A DNA stretch of 64,000 nucleotides from Acidimicrobiia bacterium (lineage in GTDB: Bacteria; Actinomycetota; Acidimicrobiia; Acidimicrobiales; Poriferisodalaceae): NCBI GenBank assembly GCA_022821985.1, contig JAJECP010000036.1:1-64000 (forward strand). Reading direction: 5' to 3'. Under the pieces are notes generated by a model. That model saw nothing but the letters and a program-made list of their open reading frames with translations. It did not search any database and was not told where the DNA came from. Below, piece after piece: positions 37,594 through 46,466 of the stretch (its first letter is position 1; every line of letters starts with the position of its first letter). Made by a program: the position numbers and the translations under genes.

Positions 37594-38676
37594 ATGGACG
37601 AGCGCAGAGCCACGGTGCTGCAGGCGGTGGTCGAGAACTTCATCGAGAGCGCGCAGCCGGTCGGATCGGCCGCGGTGCTCGAGTTGACCCGCCTCGATGT
37701 GTCGCCCGCGACCGTCCGCAATGACCTCGCAGCGCTGGAGGCCGGCGGCTATTTGATGCAGCCGCACACCAGCGCCGGTCGGGTGCCGACTGAGGCGGGC
37801 TACCGGTACTTCGTGGACGGTCTGGGGCCGGGTTCGCTCGACAACACCGAGGTCCGGCAGGTGCGGGCGTTCTTCGCCCATGCCCAGGGGCAGATCGAGG
37901 AGCTGCTCGCCGACACCAGCCGGCTGCTGTCGGACCTGACCGAGTACGCGGCGATGGTGGTGGCCCCCCGGCACGACCGAGACAGCATCCGGTCGGCCCA
38001 GCTCGTGGACCTTGGCGGCGGCCGGCTGCTCGTTGTGCTCGTGATGTCGTCGGGCGTCGTGGAGCGCACCTACGTCGACGTCTACAACAACCGGGAGCTG
38101 GCCGACGCGGCTCAAGGGCCGGCCGCAGGAGCAGCCTCCGCGATCCTGGCCGAGGCGCTGGTGGGGCATACCCGGTCGCAGCCACCGTCAATTCCCGAGA
38201 CGGGCGATGCGGCAACCGATGCGCTGGTGGCGGCTGCGCTGGCCGCGCTGGCCGACGACCAATCGCACCCCAGCGAGCTCTACGTGGGCGGCACAGCCAG
38301 GATCACCGAGCAGTTCGAGGCCGTGTCGTCGCTTCGTTCGGTTCTGTCTGTGCTGGAAGAGCAGCTGATGGTGGTGACGCTGCTGCGCAGCCTCGTTGAT
38401 CGCGGCCTCAGCGTGGCCATCGGGTCTGAGACGGGCATGAAGCCGCTGGCGGACTGTTCGGTGGTGGTAGCGCCCTACGAAGTCGACGGTCGCACGGTCG
38501 GCAGCGTGGGATTGCTGGGCCCGACGCGGATGGACTACTCGAAAGCGCTGGCGGCGGTGCACACGGTGAGCCGGCGACTGTCGGCCTCGCTCGGCGACGG
38601 CGACGGTGCGCATGCTCTCGGCGACGGTGACGTCGCGCAGGCACCCGTGGGCATCTCGCCATCGATCCCGCAATAG
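37594..38676 (+). CDS. hrcA: Heat-inducible transcription repressor HrcA
   Basis: The 360-residue protein starts MDERRATVLQAVVENFIES, then has the HTH part QPVGSAAVLELTRLDVSPATVRNDLAALE. HTSAGRVPTEAGYRYFVD is the HrcA signature, and a long GAF-like core ends it. It represses chaperone genes at CIRCE elements. ATG 37594 follows a GGAGGG closely; GTG 37591 is a possible alternative. It lies directly before dnaJ, the usual order. No CIRCE element was recognised near here. Confidence 0.95.
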   Translation: MDERRATVLQAVVENFIESAQPVGSAAVLELTRLDVSPATVRNDLAALEAGGYLMQPHTSAGRVPTEAGYRYFVDGLGPGSLDNTEVRQVRAFFAHAQGQIEELLADTSRLLSDLTEYAAMVVAPRHDRDSIRSAQLVDLGGGRLLVVLVMSSGVVERTYVDVYNNRELADAAQGPAAGAASAILAEALVGHTRSQPPSIPETGDAATDALVAAALAALADDQSHPSELYVGGTARITEQFEAVSSLRSVLSVLEEQLMVVTLLRSLVDRGLSVAIGSETGMKPLADCSVVVAPYEVDGRTVGSVGLLGPTRMDYSKALAAVHTVSRRLSASLGDGDGAHALGDGDVAQAPVGISPSIPQ

Positions 38677-38687
38677 ATCTGCCACAG

Positions 38688-39893
38688 ATGCCTGCCGACT
38701 ACTACGAGCTGCTCGACGTAGGCCGCGATGTCAGCGAGGGCGACCTCAAGCGCGCCTACCGGCAGAAGGCCCGGGAGCACCACCCCGATGCGAACCCGGG
38801 CGACGCGCAGGCCGAGGCGCGCTTCAAGGAGATCAGCGAGGCATATGCCGTGCTCTCCGACCCTGAAGCGAGGGCCCGCTACGACCGCTTCGGGCATGAA
38901 GGCCTGCGTGGCGGGATGGGTGGCCCGGCATTCGATTTCGATCTCAGCGACATCTTCGAGTCGTTCTTCGGGGGGAACCCCTTCGGCGGCGGCCGATCCC
39001 GCCGAGCGTCGGGCCCGCCGCGTGGCGATGATCACGAGACGGTGGTGGATCTCGACTTCGCCGAGGCCGTCTTCGGCGTCGACCGGCAGATCGAGGTGCG
39101 GACGCTGGTGTCGTGTGACGATTGCGGCGGATCGGGCGCCGCGGAGGGCACGTCGCCGACGGTGTGCAGCGTCTGCGGGGGCGCAGGGCAGGTGCGCCAG
39201 GTGCGCCAGAGCCTGCTGGGCCAGATGGTCACCACTGCGCCGTGCGGCCAGTGCCGCGGGACCGGCATGGAGATTATTGACCCGTGCAGATCCTGCCGCG
39301 GGGAAGGCCGCCGGGCCGAGCATGTCTCGCTCGTCGTGCGGGTGCCGCCCGGCGTCGAGGGGGGTGCCACGCTTCGTCTGAGCGGCCGCGGATCGGTGGG
39401 ACCCCGCGGCGGTCCTGCCGGCGATCTGTATGTGCACCTTCGTGTCGCCGAATCCGATGTATTCGTACGGCAGGGCGAGAGCCTCGTGGCCGAGCTGCCG
39501 GTGACGATGCTGCAAGCTGCCCTGGGAGCGAAGGTGACGTTCGAGACGCTGGACGGACCACGGGAACTGGCGGTGAAGGCCGGCACCCAGCCGAATGACA
39601 CCATCCGGTTGAACGGGCTCGGCGTGCCGCGCGCCAATGGGCGTGGGCGCGGTGACCTGCATGTGGTGGTCCGTGTGGACATCCCGAAGAAGCTCTCGAA
39701 ATCCGAGGTGGCCAAGCTGAGAGAAGTCGCCAGCGAACGTGGGGAACAGGTGGACGGGATCGTTGTCGATCGGTCTCCGCCAGACGCATCGCACGATCGT
39801 GAACAAGCGCGTGTCGAGGCTCGGGCTGAGCGATCCAAGTCTCGCGGCAGCACTGAAGCCCGGCAACGGCGCATGCGTCGCAGCAAGAGCTGA
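38688..39893 (+). CDS. dnaJ: Chaperone DnaJ (type I Hsp40)
   Basis: The 401-residue protein has a J-domain with HPD at 32-34, a Gly/Phe-rich part with FGGNPFGGG, and four zinc repeats CxxCxGxG (CDDCGGSG, CSVCGGAG, CGQCRGTG, CRSCRGEG). A client-binding C-terminal domain follows (GGPAGDLYVHLRV). It stimulates DnaK. The C-terminal tail after residue 355 is unusually long, charged and Arg/Ser-rich. It ends 2 bases before the HTH gene start. Confidence 0.96.
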   Translation: MPADYYELLDVGRDVSEGDLKRAYRQKAREHHPDANPGDAQAEARFKEISEAYAVLSDPEARARYDRFGHEGLRGGMGGPAFDFDLSDIFESFFGGNPFGGGRSRRASGPPRGDDHETVVDLDFAEAVFGVDRQIEVRTLVSCDDCGGSGAAEGTSPTVCSVCGGAGQVRQVRQSLLGQMVTTAPCGQCRGTGMEIIDPCRSCRGEGRRAEHVSLVVRVPPGVEGGATLRLSGRGSVGPRGGPAGDLYVHLRVAESDVFVRQGESLVAELPVTMLQAALGAKVTFETLDGPRELAVKAGTQPNDTIRLNGLGVPRANGRGRGDLHVVVRVDIPKKLSKSEVAKLREVASERGEQVDGIVVDRSPPDASHDREQARVEARAERSKSRGSTEARQRRMRRSKS

Positions 39894-39894
39894 C

Positions 39895-40185
39895 ATGCCT
39901 GTCGACCGCCGGCACGTTGATGCGCTGGTGGGGGACCGGCTGCGGGCGGTGCGCAAATGGCGGCGCATGACGCTGGCGCAGGTCGAGGAGGCCTCCGGCG
40001 GCGAATTCCGCACCTCGGTGCTGGGGGCGTATGAGCGCGGCGAGCGGGGGTTGGCCGTGACCCGGCTGCTGCGCTTGGCACAGCTCTACGACGTGCCGCC
40101 ATCCGAGCTGCTGCCAGAGGACGATCAGGACAGCGAACAAGACGATGCGGCATTGCAGCGCTTCCCGCCCGATTCAGTGCTGTGA
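39895..40185 (+). CDS. BldD-like XRE-type HTH protein, DNA-binding domain only
   Basis: The 96-residue protein is essentially one HTH domain: GDRLRAVRKWRRMTLAQVEE, then VLGAYERGERGLAVTRLLRLAQLYDVPPSELLP. The YERGxRxLxVxxL pattern is close to the N-terminal domain of BldD, the developmental master regulator of Streptomyces. BldD itself is about 167 residues with a c-di-GMP-binding C-terminal domain that is missing here. The short acidic tail is unlike it. The stop overlaps the hemW GTG by 4 bases (GTGA). Confidence 0.85.
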   Translation: MPVDRRHVDALVGDRLRAVRKWRRMTLAQVEEASGGEFRTSVLGAYERGERGLAVTRLLRLAQLYDVPPSELLPEDDQDSEQDDAALQRFPPDSVL

Positions 40186-41264
40186 CTGAGTCCGCCTGCG
40201 CATCGCCCGCATTCGGCGTCTACTGCCATATCCCGTTCTGCACGCACCGCTGCGACTACTGCGCATTCGCGACGTGGACCGACCGCAGCCACCTCATCGA
40301 CGACTACATGGCGAGCTGCCGCCGGCAGGCACGGGAGCTGGCGGCCGGCATGCCGCCGGTGACCTCGGTGTTCTTCGGCGGCGGCACGCCGAACCTCGTG
40401 CAGCCCTCGCTGCTCGGCGATGTGCTGGCGGAACTGCCCCTGGCAGAGGGCGCTGAGATAACGGTGGAGTGCAATCCGGACTTGGTCACGCGGGAACAAA
40501 TGCAGGCGTACGGGGATCTGGGCGTGAACCGCATCAGCCTCGGCGTGCAGTCGGCGGTGCCCCATGTGCTCGACGCGCTGGGCCGCCGCCACGACCCGCC
40601 GATGGTGGCTGCGGCGGTTGATGCCGTTCGTCAGGCCGGCATTGGCCAGCTCAACTTGGACCTGATCTACGGCTCGCAGGCCGAATCGTTGCCCGACTGG
40701 AAGCGCACGCTGGTCGAGGCCATCGATCTTGGGCCCGATCACGTGAGCGCGTACGGCCTGACGCCGGAGCCAGGAACGCCGCTCGGCGACGACCCGTCGC
40801 GACATCCCGACGAAGACGAGATGGCCGACAAATACCTGCTCGCCGACGAGCTGCTCGCCCGAGCGGGCTACGAGATCTACGAGATCTCCAACTGGGCTCG
40901 GCCCGGCTCGCAATGCCGGCACAACCTGCTGTATTGGCGGCAGGGTGCCTATGTGGGCATCGGCTGTGCCGCGCACAGCCACCGCGACGGCCGCCGGTAC
41001 TGGAGCGTCCGCACGCCCGAGCGGTTCATTGCGGCGATCTCGGCCGGCACCTCGCCGATGGCAGGCAGCGAGGAGTTGGGTCCGGACGAGCGTCGTACGG
41101 AGGCCTTGCAGCTTGCATTGCGCACGTCGGTCGGTGTTCCTGTCGGCGCAGTGCCTGGCGACGTGGCGCACCTGCTGGAACCTGCCGCCGAGGGCCGCCT
41201 CAAGCTGACTGCTCGCGGGCGTCTCCTGGCCAACGAGGTGGCCGTGAGGCTCAGCCTTCCGTAG
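40182..41264 (+). CDS. hemW: Radical-SAM heme chaperone HemW (coproporphyrinogen III oxidase-like)
   Basis: The 360-residue protein has the radical-SAM cluster motif CTHRCDYC (Cys20, 24, 27) after FGVYCHIPF. FFGGGTPNLVQPSLL, VECNPDL, GVNRISLGVQS and HNLLYWRQGAYVGIGCAAHS follow. The last is the HemW-specific tail region. Family members insert or hold heme and are not true HemN oxidases. The GTG at 40182 overlaps the HTH gene. It converges with the tad operon, 14 bases apart. Confidence 0.9.
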   Translation: MTESACASPAFGVYCHIPFCTHRCDYCAFATWTDRSHLIDDYMASCRRQARELAAGMPPVTSVFFGGGTPNLVQPSLLGDVLAELPLAEGAEITVECNPDLVTREQMQAYGDLGVNRISLGVQSAVPHVLDALGRRHDPPMVAAAVDAVRQAGIGQLNLDLIYGSQAESLPDWKRTLVEAIDLGPDHVSAYGLTPEPGTPLGDDPSRHPDEDEMADKYLLADELLARAGYEIYEISNWARPGSQCRHNLLYWRQGAYVGIGCAAHSHRDGRRYWSVRTPERFIAAISAGTSPMAGSEELGPDERRTEALQLALRTSVGVPVGAVPGDVAHLLEPAAEGRLKLTARGRLLANEVAVRLSLP

Positions 41265-41278
41265 GAGCAGTAGCGGGC

Positions 41279-41722
41279 CTAGCCGGAGAGCCGGACATGC
41301 CCGATCGCCTCTGCGGCGACGGGCCGGCTCGCTTGCCCACTGACGTTCCCGATCAAGCCGATGACCCGCCGTGCCGAACCTTCCACCGACACGCGCACTG
41401 CTGCCGGACCCGCCGCGTGGATGGCCACCGAGACCGATCCGGGCTCGAACACTGCCGACAACCGATCCCGCGCCGCCCGCAGGCTCCACGGCTCCAACCG
41501 CCGGAGCCGGGAGGCGGAGAGGCGGTAGGACCCGTGATGACGAAGCGAGGATTCGTCGAGGGCAAGTGAGACGAGGTCGTTGGCCAACGAAGACGCTGCT
41601 GCTTGTGCCTCGCGCTGCGCCAGGAAGGCAGCCGTGCTGTCGACGGCGATACTGGCCAGCAGCGCCACGATCAGTACGCCGGCAGGCACGAGCAGCAGCG
41701 CGGAGCCGCGTTCACTGCCCAC
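41279..41722 (-). CDS. Tad-associated pseudopilin-like / TadG-like protein
   Basis: The 147-residue protein has RGSALLLVPAGVLIVALLASIAVD near the start, one membrane segment of the type found in TadE/TadG minor pilins. A short exported region rich in Arg, Ser and Ala follows. It is the last gene of the minus-strand pilus cluster and overlaps the TadE-like gene by 11 bases. The function as minor pilin is inferred from context and topology, not from a diagnostic motif. Confidence 0.65.
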   Translation of the reverse strand: MGSERGSALLLVPAGVLIVALLASIAVDSTAAFLAQREAQAAASSLANDLVSLALDESSLRHHGSYRLSASRLRRLEPWSLRAARDRLSAVFEPGSVSVAIHAAGPAAVRVSVEGSARRVIGLIGNVSGQASRPVAAEAIGHVRLSG

Positions 41723-42176
41723 AGGGAGCCCGCCCGTCGAGGCCGTGCCGGAAGGGATCGACGATCTCGCTGGCGCGAGCGCTGACGGTCACCGGTGACC
41801 ATCTGCCGCCGAACAGCGCTAAGCGGGGGACATCCCGCGTGGCTTCGAAGGTCACCCGCTCGCAGCGACGCAACTGGGTCGTGCCGACCGGCTGAACCGA
41901 TGCCGAGCCGCTCAGCCGGTAGCCCGACATCGCCTGCCCGCCGGCGTTGGTCGCCGCGCGGACTGCATCACCGAGGGGAGGCCCGTGATGCTCGACGAAT
42001 GTCCGCGCTGCTTCCCGCGCGCCGGCGACAGCAGCGATCTTGGCGTCGAGTGCTGCCCAGGCCTGGGCGAACACCAGCGTGCCCCCGATGAAGACCAATA
42101 CGACGAAGGGCAGCACTTCGGCCCCGACGACGCCCGAAGCGTCACGCCGGGCGCATCTGGCGGCGATGCGCCTCAT
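41712..42176 (-). CDS. TadE-like pilus protein
   Basis: The 154-residue protein has a basic start, then GVVGAEVLPFVVLVFIGGTLVFAQAWAALDAK, the TadE pattern of a Glu five residues into the hydrophobic stretch. AREAARTFVEHH follows, as in many TadE proteins. A C-terminal exported domain has one Cys pair candidate (CERV and CGQ). The gene overlaps the next one by 4 bases. It is likely a minor pilin or assembly factor. Confidence 0.7.
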   Translation of the reverse strand: MRRIAARCARRDASGVVGAEVLPFVVLVFIGGTLVFAQAWAALDAKIAAVAGAREAARTFVEHHGPPLGDAVRAATNAGGQAMSGYRLSGSASVQPVGTTQLRRCERVTFEATRDVPRLALFGGRWSPVTVSARASEIVDPFRHGLDGRAPCGQ

Positions 42177-42589
42177 GGCGAGCCGGCGAAGCGAGCCAGC
42201 TCGCGCCGTACCTCGAACCGGCGCTCGACAGTCTGCAGGCCGATCAGCGCATCAGCATCGATGAGCACCGTCGGGGGTCTCGCTGCCAGCTCCAGCGCGA
42301 CGGTCTCGCCGGTGGTGCGCCAGCGGAGCCGCTCGATGTCCACTGCAGGACCGATGGCCGAGCGCAGCCATCGCTCAGCATCGACGATTGCCGCAGGGCT
42401 GCCACCGCCGAACGCTGCCCGGCGCGTTGCATCGTGGCCGACCGCCGTGAGAACCGAGGTGCTGTAGAAGTACACGGCAGCCTGGACTGCCAGCGTGAGA
42501 AACGTCAGGAACGCCAAGACAGCCCACGGCAGGGCAACGAGGCCGGCACCGCGCTCGTCGCGGCACGGCTTCGCGTGCAGACGGGTCAT
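42173..42589 (-). CDS. TadE-like pilus protein
   Basis: The 138-residue protein contains ERGAGLVALPWAVLAFLTFLTLAVQAAVYFYS, a membrane segment in the position and composition of TadE-type pseudopilins. VLTAVGHDATRRAAFGGG follows. It overlaps both neighbours by 4 bases, so it is made with them. The Glu is outside the membrane core, so processing by a prepilin peptidase is only possible. No peptidase gene is in the window. Confidence 0.65.
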   Translation of the reverse strand: MTRLHAKPCRDERGAGLVALPWAVLAFLTFLTLAVQAAVYFYSTSVLTAVGHDATRRAAFGGGSPAAIVDAERWLRSAIGPAVDIERLRWRTTGETVALELAARPPTVLIDADALIGLQTVERRFEVRRELARFAGSP

Positions 42590-42849
42590 TTGCCGATCTT
42601 CGCGATCTCAGAATTCGTCGTTTCCTCGGCGTTCTCCCAGAGCGTCTTGAAGCCGACCCACATGAGGGCGCCAAGCGAGGCGATGATCAGCACGGCGATG
42701 GCCGCCGAGATCACTCCCTCGCCTCGTTCGTTGTGTCGTGCGCCCTGCCGTACGCCCTTCCGGGTGGCCCCCGCAGCGGCAAGCGCGGCGGCACATGCCG
42801 CGCTGAGCGCAGCCGCTATCGGAGCCGTGTAGATGAGGCTGTCGTACAT
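42586..42849 (-). CDS. Candidate Flp-type major pilin
   Basis: The 87-residue protein has a hydrophobic N-terminal helix, a basic middle (RKGVRQGARHNERGEG) and a second helix GVISAAIAVLIIASLGALMW ending in FKTLWENAEETTNSEIAKIG. The second part (about 47 residues) has the size and Glu-Gly before a hydrophobic helix expected of Flp pilins, so the mature pilin may be that part. It lies between the TadC-like and TadE-like genes. The first helix is atypical, so the start could be internal. Confidence 0.55.
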   Translation of the reverse strand: MYDSLIYTAPIAAALSAACAAALAAAGATRKGVRQGARHNERGEGVISAAIAVLIIASLGALMWVGFKTLWENAEETTNSEIAKIGK

Positions 42850-42872
42850 GGGATTGTCCTTTCATTGCTGGC

Positions 42873-43598
42873 TCACAGCGCCGCATACCCGCTGAGGGCG
42901 TCGCTGAACGGGATCGCGAGCAGGACGCACCCGGGCACCAGCGCCGCGACGGTGACGGGAATCCACACCTGCTCGCTTCGACGCTCGATGTGGGTGATGA
43001 GGCGCCGGTGCGCCTCCATGCGCGCCGAACGGGCCTCGTCTGACACCAGTGCAGCGACATCGGTCGCGTCCTCGTGCAGGGTGAGCACGCCGACGAATCT
43101 GCGGATCTCCGCCGAACCGGCAGCGTCCGCCCACTCGGCCAGCGCCACCTCGACTGCAGCGCCACCGGCGACGCGGGCGCCGACACGTTCCAGTCCCTCG
43201 GCGCAGATGCCGTGCCCACGCCGGGCGACGGCATCCAGTGCGCTGGTGAGCGACATGCCGCTCGCGAGCAGCATGCCGGTCTGCTCGGCGACGATCGGCA
43301 GTTCTTCGGTGATCTGCGTTTGCCGCGACGACATCGACCTGCTGAGCAGGTGTTGGGATGTGCCGTAGGCAGCGGCAGCCACCCCGAGCGCCCCGGCGAG
43401 CGCGAGCAGCGGTCTGATGCCGATGGCACCGAGTGCCGCTCCCGAAACGACGAAAGCCGCGGTTACGCCGCCGACCTGCCGTACGCGGAACTCGAACGGG
43501 GACCGGGCCATGCCGGCTTCGCGCAGCCGGACAGCGAGTTCGGCATCGGCATTCGCCAGCGAGGCGATGCGCTGCACCAACGATGCTGCTGCGATCAC
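42873..43598 (-). CDS. tadC: TadC-like membrane protein (type II secretion F family)
   Basis: The 241-residue protein has membrane segments near residues 45-75 and at the end (VWIPVTVAALVPGCVLLAIPF). Between them lies the F-domain helical core ELPIVAEQTGMLLASGMSLTSALDAVA, followed by EVALAEWADAAGSAEIRRFV. It forms the inner-membrane platform of the Tad pilus. GTG 43598 overlaps the TadB stop in GTGA, which decides the start over the longer open frame. Confidence 0.85.
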   Translation of the reverse strand: MIAAASLVQRIASLANADAELAVRLREAGMARSPFEFRVRQVGGVTAAFVVSGAALGAIGIRPLLALAGALGVAAAAYGTSQHLLSRSMSSRQTQITEELPIVAEQTGMLLASGMSLTSALDAVARRGHGICAEGLERVGARVAGGAAVEVALAEWADAAGSAEIRRFVGVLTLHEDATDVAALVSDEARSARMEAHRRLITHIERRSEQVWIPVTVAALVPGCVLLAIPFSDALSGYAAL

Positions 43599-44452
43599 TG
43601 CAGGAACACTCGCTTCCGCACAGGGATCGCCATGATCCGCCCAGCCCACAGCCAGCAGGCGGCCACGGCGAGCACGCTGAACGCCACGAGCAGCTGACCG
43701 TCGCCCGACTCGTAGGCCTGCCGACCGCGCCCGATGCTCAGGCCGATCACGGCCATGAACGCAGGTACCGACGCGACGAAGCTGCGTGCGAACCGGGCCC
43801 CGGCCTGCTTGGCTCGGGCGTCGGAGCGAGCGGCAGCCTCAGCTTGGGCGGCCTCGGCCAGCGCACGCAGTCGAGCATCGATCCGCACCCCGCCGATCTG
43901 GTGTGCGGCCAGCAGCGTCTCGCAGACAGCGTCCGCAGTCGGGTCCGCGAGCGATGTCTTGAGAACGCGCAGCGCGGCTTCGAAATCGGTGCTCAACGAC
44001 CAGGTGCGCGCCGCTTCGGAGAACGCCGGCCGCATGGCGTCGGGAGCATGCTTGCCCGCGGCGAACAGTGCGGCCGGGATCGACCGACCCTGGTGGGCCA
44101 CCAGCACCCGGATCTCCGCGAGCAATCGAGGCCACGCTTGCCAGGAGTCCACAGCGCGGCGACGGCGCCGTTGTGTCACAGCGCACGGAGGGATGGCCGC
44201 ACCGAGCAAGGCCACGAGGGCGGGTGCCACCACGCCGCCGAACAGCGCCCAAGCGCCGATCCATGCGGCGACGGCCGTGGCGGCGCCAGCCAGCGCGCCG
44301 TGCAGCAGGAGCACCGAAGTCGGGGGAGCTGTCGATGGTGACCGACGCGCTGATGCACGTCGCCACGCGGCGCTGGTGGCCGGGCCGCCGCCGGGGGTTG
44401 ACAGCAGCCACACGCCTGCGGCGCCAGCGGCAATGAACGCCAGAGCGGTCAC
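43595..44452 (-). CDS. tadB: TadB-like membrane protein (type II secretion F family)
   Basis: The 285-residue protein has N-terminal membrane segments (FIAAGAAGVWLLST and GALAGAATAVAAWIGAWALFGG). The F-domain core SWQAWPRLLAEIRVLVAHQGRSIPAALFAAG follows, with two helices at the end. With TadC it makes the platform on which TadA works. GTG 44452 overlaps the tadA stop by 4 bases. It is the standard second gene after the ATPase. Confidence 0.85.
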   Translation of the reverse strand: MTALAFIAAGAAGVWLLSTPGGGPATSAAWRRASARRSPSTAPPTSVLLLHGALAGAATAVAAWIGAWALFGGVVAPALVALLGAAIPPCAVTQRRRRRAVDSWQAWPRLLAEIRVLVAHQGRSIPAALFAAGKHAPDAMRPAFSEAARTWSLSTDFEAALRVLKTSLADPTADAVCETLLAAHQIGGVRIDARLRALAEAAQAEAAARSDARAKQAGARFARSFVASVPAFMAVIGLSIGRGRQAYESGDGQLLVAFSVLAVAACWLWAGRIMAIPVRKRVFLQ

Positions 44453-45741
44453 GTCGGCGCACCCACCTCACCCTCGCTGGGCGGGGGCATCTCCCTCCCG
44501 GCGGCGGAGAGCCGTGACGTCATCCGCCGGGAAATGTGCGAGGTTCTCACCGGGGGCTGGCCGTGGCGTGCTGGCGCGTAGAGCGGCGTCGTGTCGAACG
44601 AGATACTGCCGTCGCCCACCGGTTCTTCTACCGCTACGACCTCTGTGACCTCCACAGCGGCGGGAGCGCGCCGCAGGTGGACCACGATGTCGATCGATTC
44701 GGCCACGAGCTGGGTGATCGCCGCCGCGGGCATCTCGCCCACATCAGGTGCGAGCTGGCACATGAGCCGCAGCCGGCCGAGCGCCTGGCGTGCGGATCCC
44801 GCGTGGATGGTCGCGTAGCCGGTGACTCCACTGGAGAGCGCGAGCAGCAAGGGCACCGCTTCGCGGTCTCGCACCTCGCCCACGATGGCCACATCCGGCG
44901 CCATTCTCAGGAAGCCGGCCACCAGGCGCCGCAAGTCGACGGGAGCTCGCTCGGTCCGGCCCGGCCGGGTCTGCATTCCGGCGACGTTGGGCAGCCCGAT
45001 GTCGAGCTCGAACACTTCCTCGGCGGTGACCACCCGCAGGCTCGGGTCGAGTTCGGCAGCGCAGCATCCCAACAGCGTTGTCTTGCCGCTGCCGGGTGCG
45101 CCTGCGATCAGAATCGACAGCCGGGCACGCACAGCAGTGCGCAGGAACTCGGCGATCTCGCCGGTCAGCGTCCCGACCGAAGTCAGCTCGCCCAGGCTCG
45201 AGAATGCGACCCCGGTGAACTTGCGGATGTTGAAGATGAGGTGACCGCCGCGGCCGATGTCGGGATGGACGATGTGCAGGCGGGCGCCATTGTCGAGTTG
45301 TGCGTCCTGCAGTCCCTCGCTGGGATCCAGCTTGCGGTGGGATGCCGTCGCGTCGTCGATGATTCTCGTCAGCGTGCGTCGGACGTGTTCGTCATCGTGG
45401 AACGACTCGTCGTGCTGACCGCTCGGACCGTGGTGGCGCTTGACGAAGATCTCATGGGGGGCATTGACCATGATCTCCCAGACATCGGCATCGGCCAGCG
45501 GCGCTTCGAGCGGTCCGTAACCGAGCAGGTTGCGCACGACCCGGTCGGCAACGGCGTCGGCGTCGTCGATCGCACTGCTGTGAACGCCGCTCTTGAAGCC
45601 GAGATTCCAGCGCCGGATCTCCTCGTGGGCGAGTCCTCTGACTGCCCGATGCGCGCCTGACCCGCGCGGGTCCAGGCCGCAGTGCCGGGCGCGCTCCGAA
45701 ACCGACCGTTCGATCTCGGCGAGGGTTGGCGGATCGGTCAT
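44449..45741 (-). CDS. tadA: TadA/CpaF-type pilus assembly ATPase
   Basis: The 430-residue type II/IV secretion ATPase has Walker A GAPGSGKT at 214-221 and an Asp box. AFLRMAPDVAIVGEVRDREA is the Walker B, and TIHAGSARQALGRL the His-box region. YGPLEAPLADADVWEIMVN is the CpaF-type N-domain sequence. It powers Flp pilus assembly in the cytoplasm. The ATG overlaps the cpaB-like stop by 4 bases. Confidence 0.95.
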   Translation of the reverse strand: MTDPPTLAEIERSVSERARHCGLDPRGSGAHRAVRGLAHEEIRRWNLGFKSGVHSSAIDDADAVADRVVRNLLGYGPLEAPLADADVWEIMVNAPHEIFVKRHHGPSGQHDESFHDDEHVRRTLTRIIDDATASHRKLDPSEGLQDAQLDNGARLHIVHPDIGRGGHLIFNIRKFTGVAFSSLGELTSVGTLTGEIAEFLRTAVRARLSILIAGAPGSGKTTLLGCCAAELDPSLRVVTAEEVFELDIGLPNVAGMQTRPGRTERAPVDLRRLVAGFLRMAPDVAIVGEVRDREAVPLLLALSSGVTGYATIHAGSARQALGRLRLMCQLAPDVGEMPAAAITQLVAESIDIVVHLRRAPAAVEVTEVVAVEEPVGDGSISFDTTPLYAPARHGQPPVRTSHISRRMTSRLSAAGREMPPPSEGEVGAPT

Positions 45742-46466
45742 GGCGCCACCTGTGGTGATGCTCCCCAGGGACGGATCAATGTGATGGAACCCGCGTCGGC
45801 GGCTGCGGCAACCGAGACCGCGGCAGCGCGGTCGTGCACCTGCAGGGTGACGGTGACTGTGCCCGACGGCTGTCCTGCGCCGGCGAAGTCGTCGACATCG
45901 AGCACGAGGGCGTCGGCTGCCACGAGACTTGACGCATGCGAGGCGGCTGTAGCGACGAGGTTGGAACCCGTGACGACGACGTCGACTCGTTCGCCGGCCG
46001 CGATCAGCCCGTTGAGGGCCCCGGGACGATCGAGCTCGACAGCAACGGCATAACCCGCGTCTCGACCGGCAGTTGATCGGCGCGGACCGACGTCACCCCG
46101 GGCGAGCAATTCCCCGGCGTGAATGGCTTCGAGCACCACGCTGCCCACCACGTCATCGCCGTCGCCCTCGCCGAAGACGGTCGCTTCGATCTCGGCTGGC
46201 AAGCGGATGGAGACCAAGGCAACATCTGCCGGCTCGATCACCCTGCCCGGAGCGAGCCGCGTCCGCGCGACCACGTAGCTGGTTTCGGGCGCAGCCGCTG
46301 ACTGCTCGAACGCCCACCACAGTCCCAGGGCTGCAGCACTGCACAAGACCGCACCTGCGATGACGCGTGGGCGAAGCGATGACCGGCTACCTCCGCTGGG
46401 GCGGCTTGTGGCAGGTGCAGGCGGCAGAGCCCGATGATCGGTTGGCGACAGCGGATCTGCGGGCAC
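45738..46466 (-). CDS. cpaB: CpaB/RcpC-like SAF-domain pilus protein
   Basis: The 242-residue protein has one N-terminal membrane anchor (VIAGAVLCSAAALGLWWAFE). An SAF domain follows (YVVARTRLAPGRVIEPADVALVSI, then AGELLARGDVG), and the RcpC region with GLIAAGERVDVVV. CpaB proteins sit outside the membrane in the Tad system. It starts at GTG 46466 and is the first gene of the operon, directly after the AT-rich control region. Confidence 0.85.
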   Translation of the reverse strand: MPADPLSPTDHRALPPAPATSRPSGGSRSSLRPRVIAGAVLCSAAALGLWWAFEQSAAAPETSYVVARTRLAPGRVIEPADVALVSIRLPAEIEATVFGEGDGDDVVGSVVLEAIHAGELLARGDVGPRRSTAGRDAGYAVAVELDRPGALNGLIAAGERVDVVVTGSNLVATAASHASSLVAADALVLDVDDFAGAGQPSGTVTVTLQVHDRAAAVSVAAAADAGSITLIRPWGASPQVAP

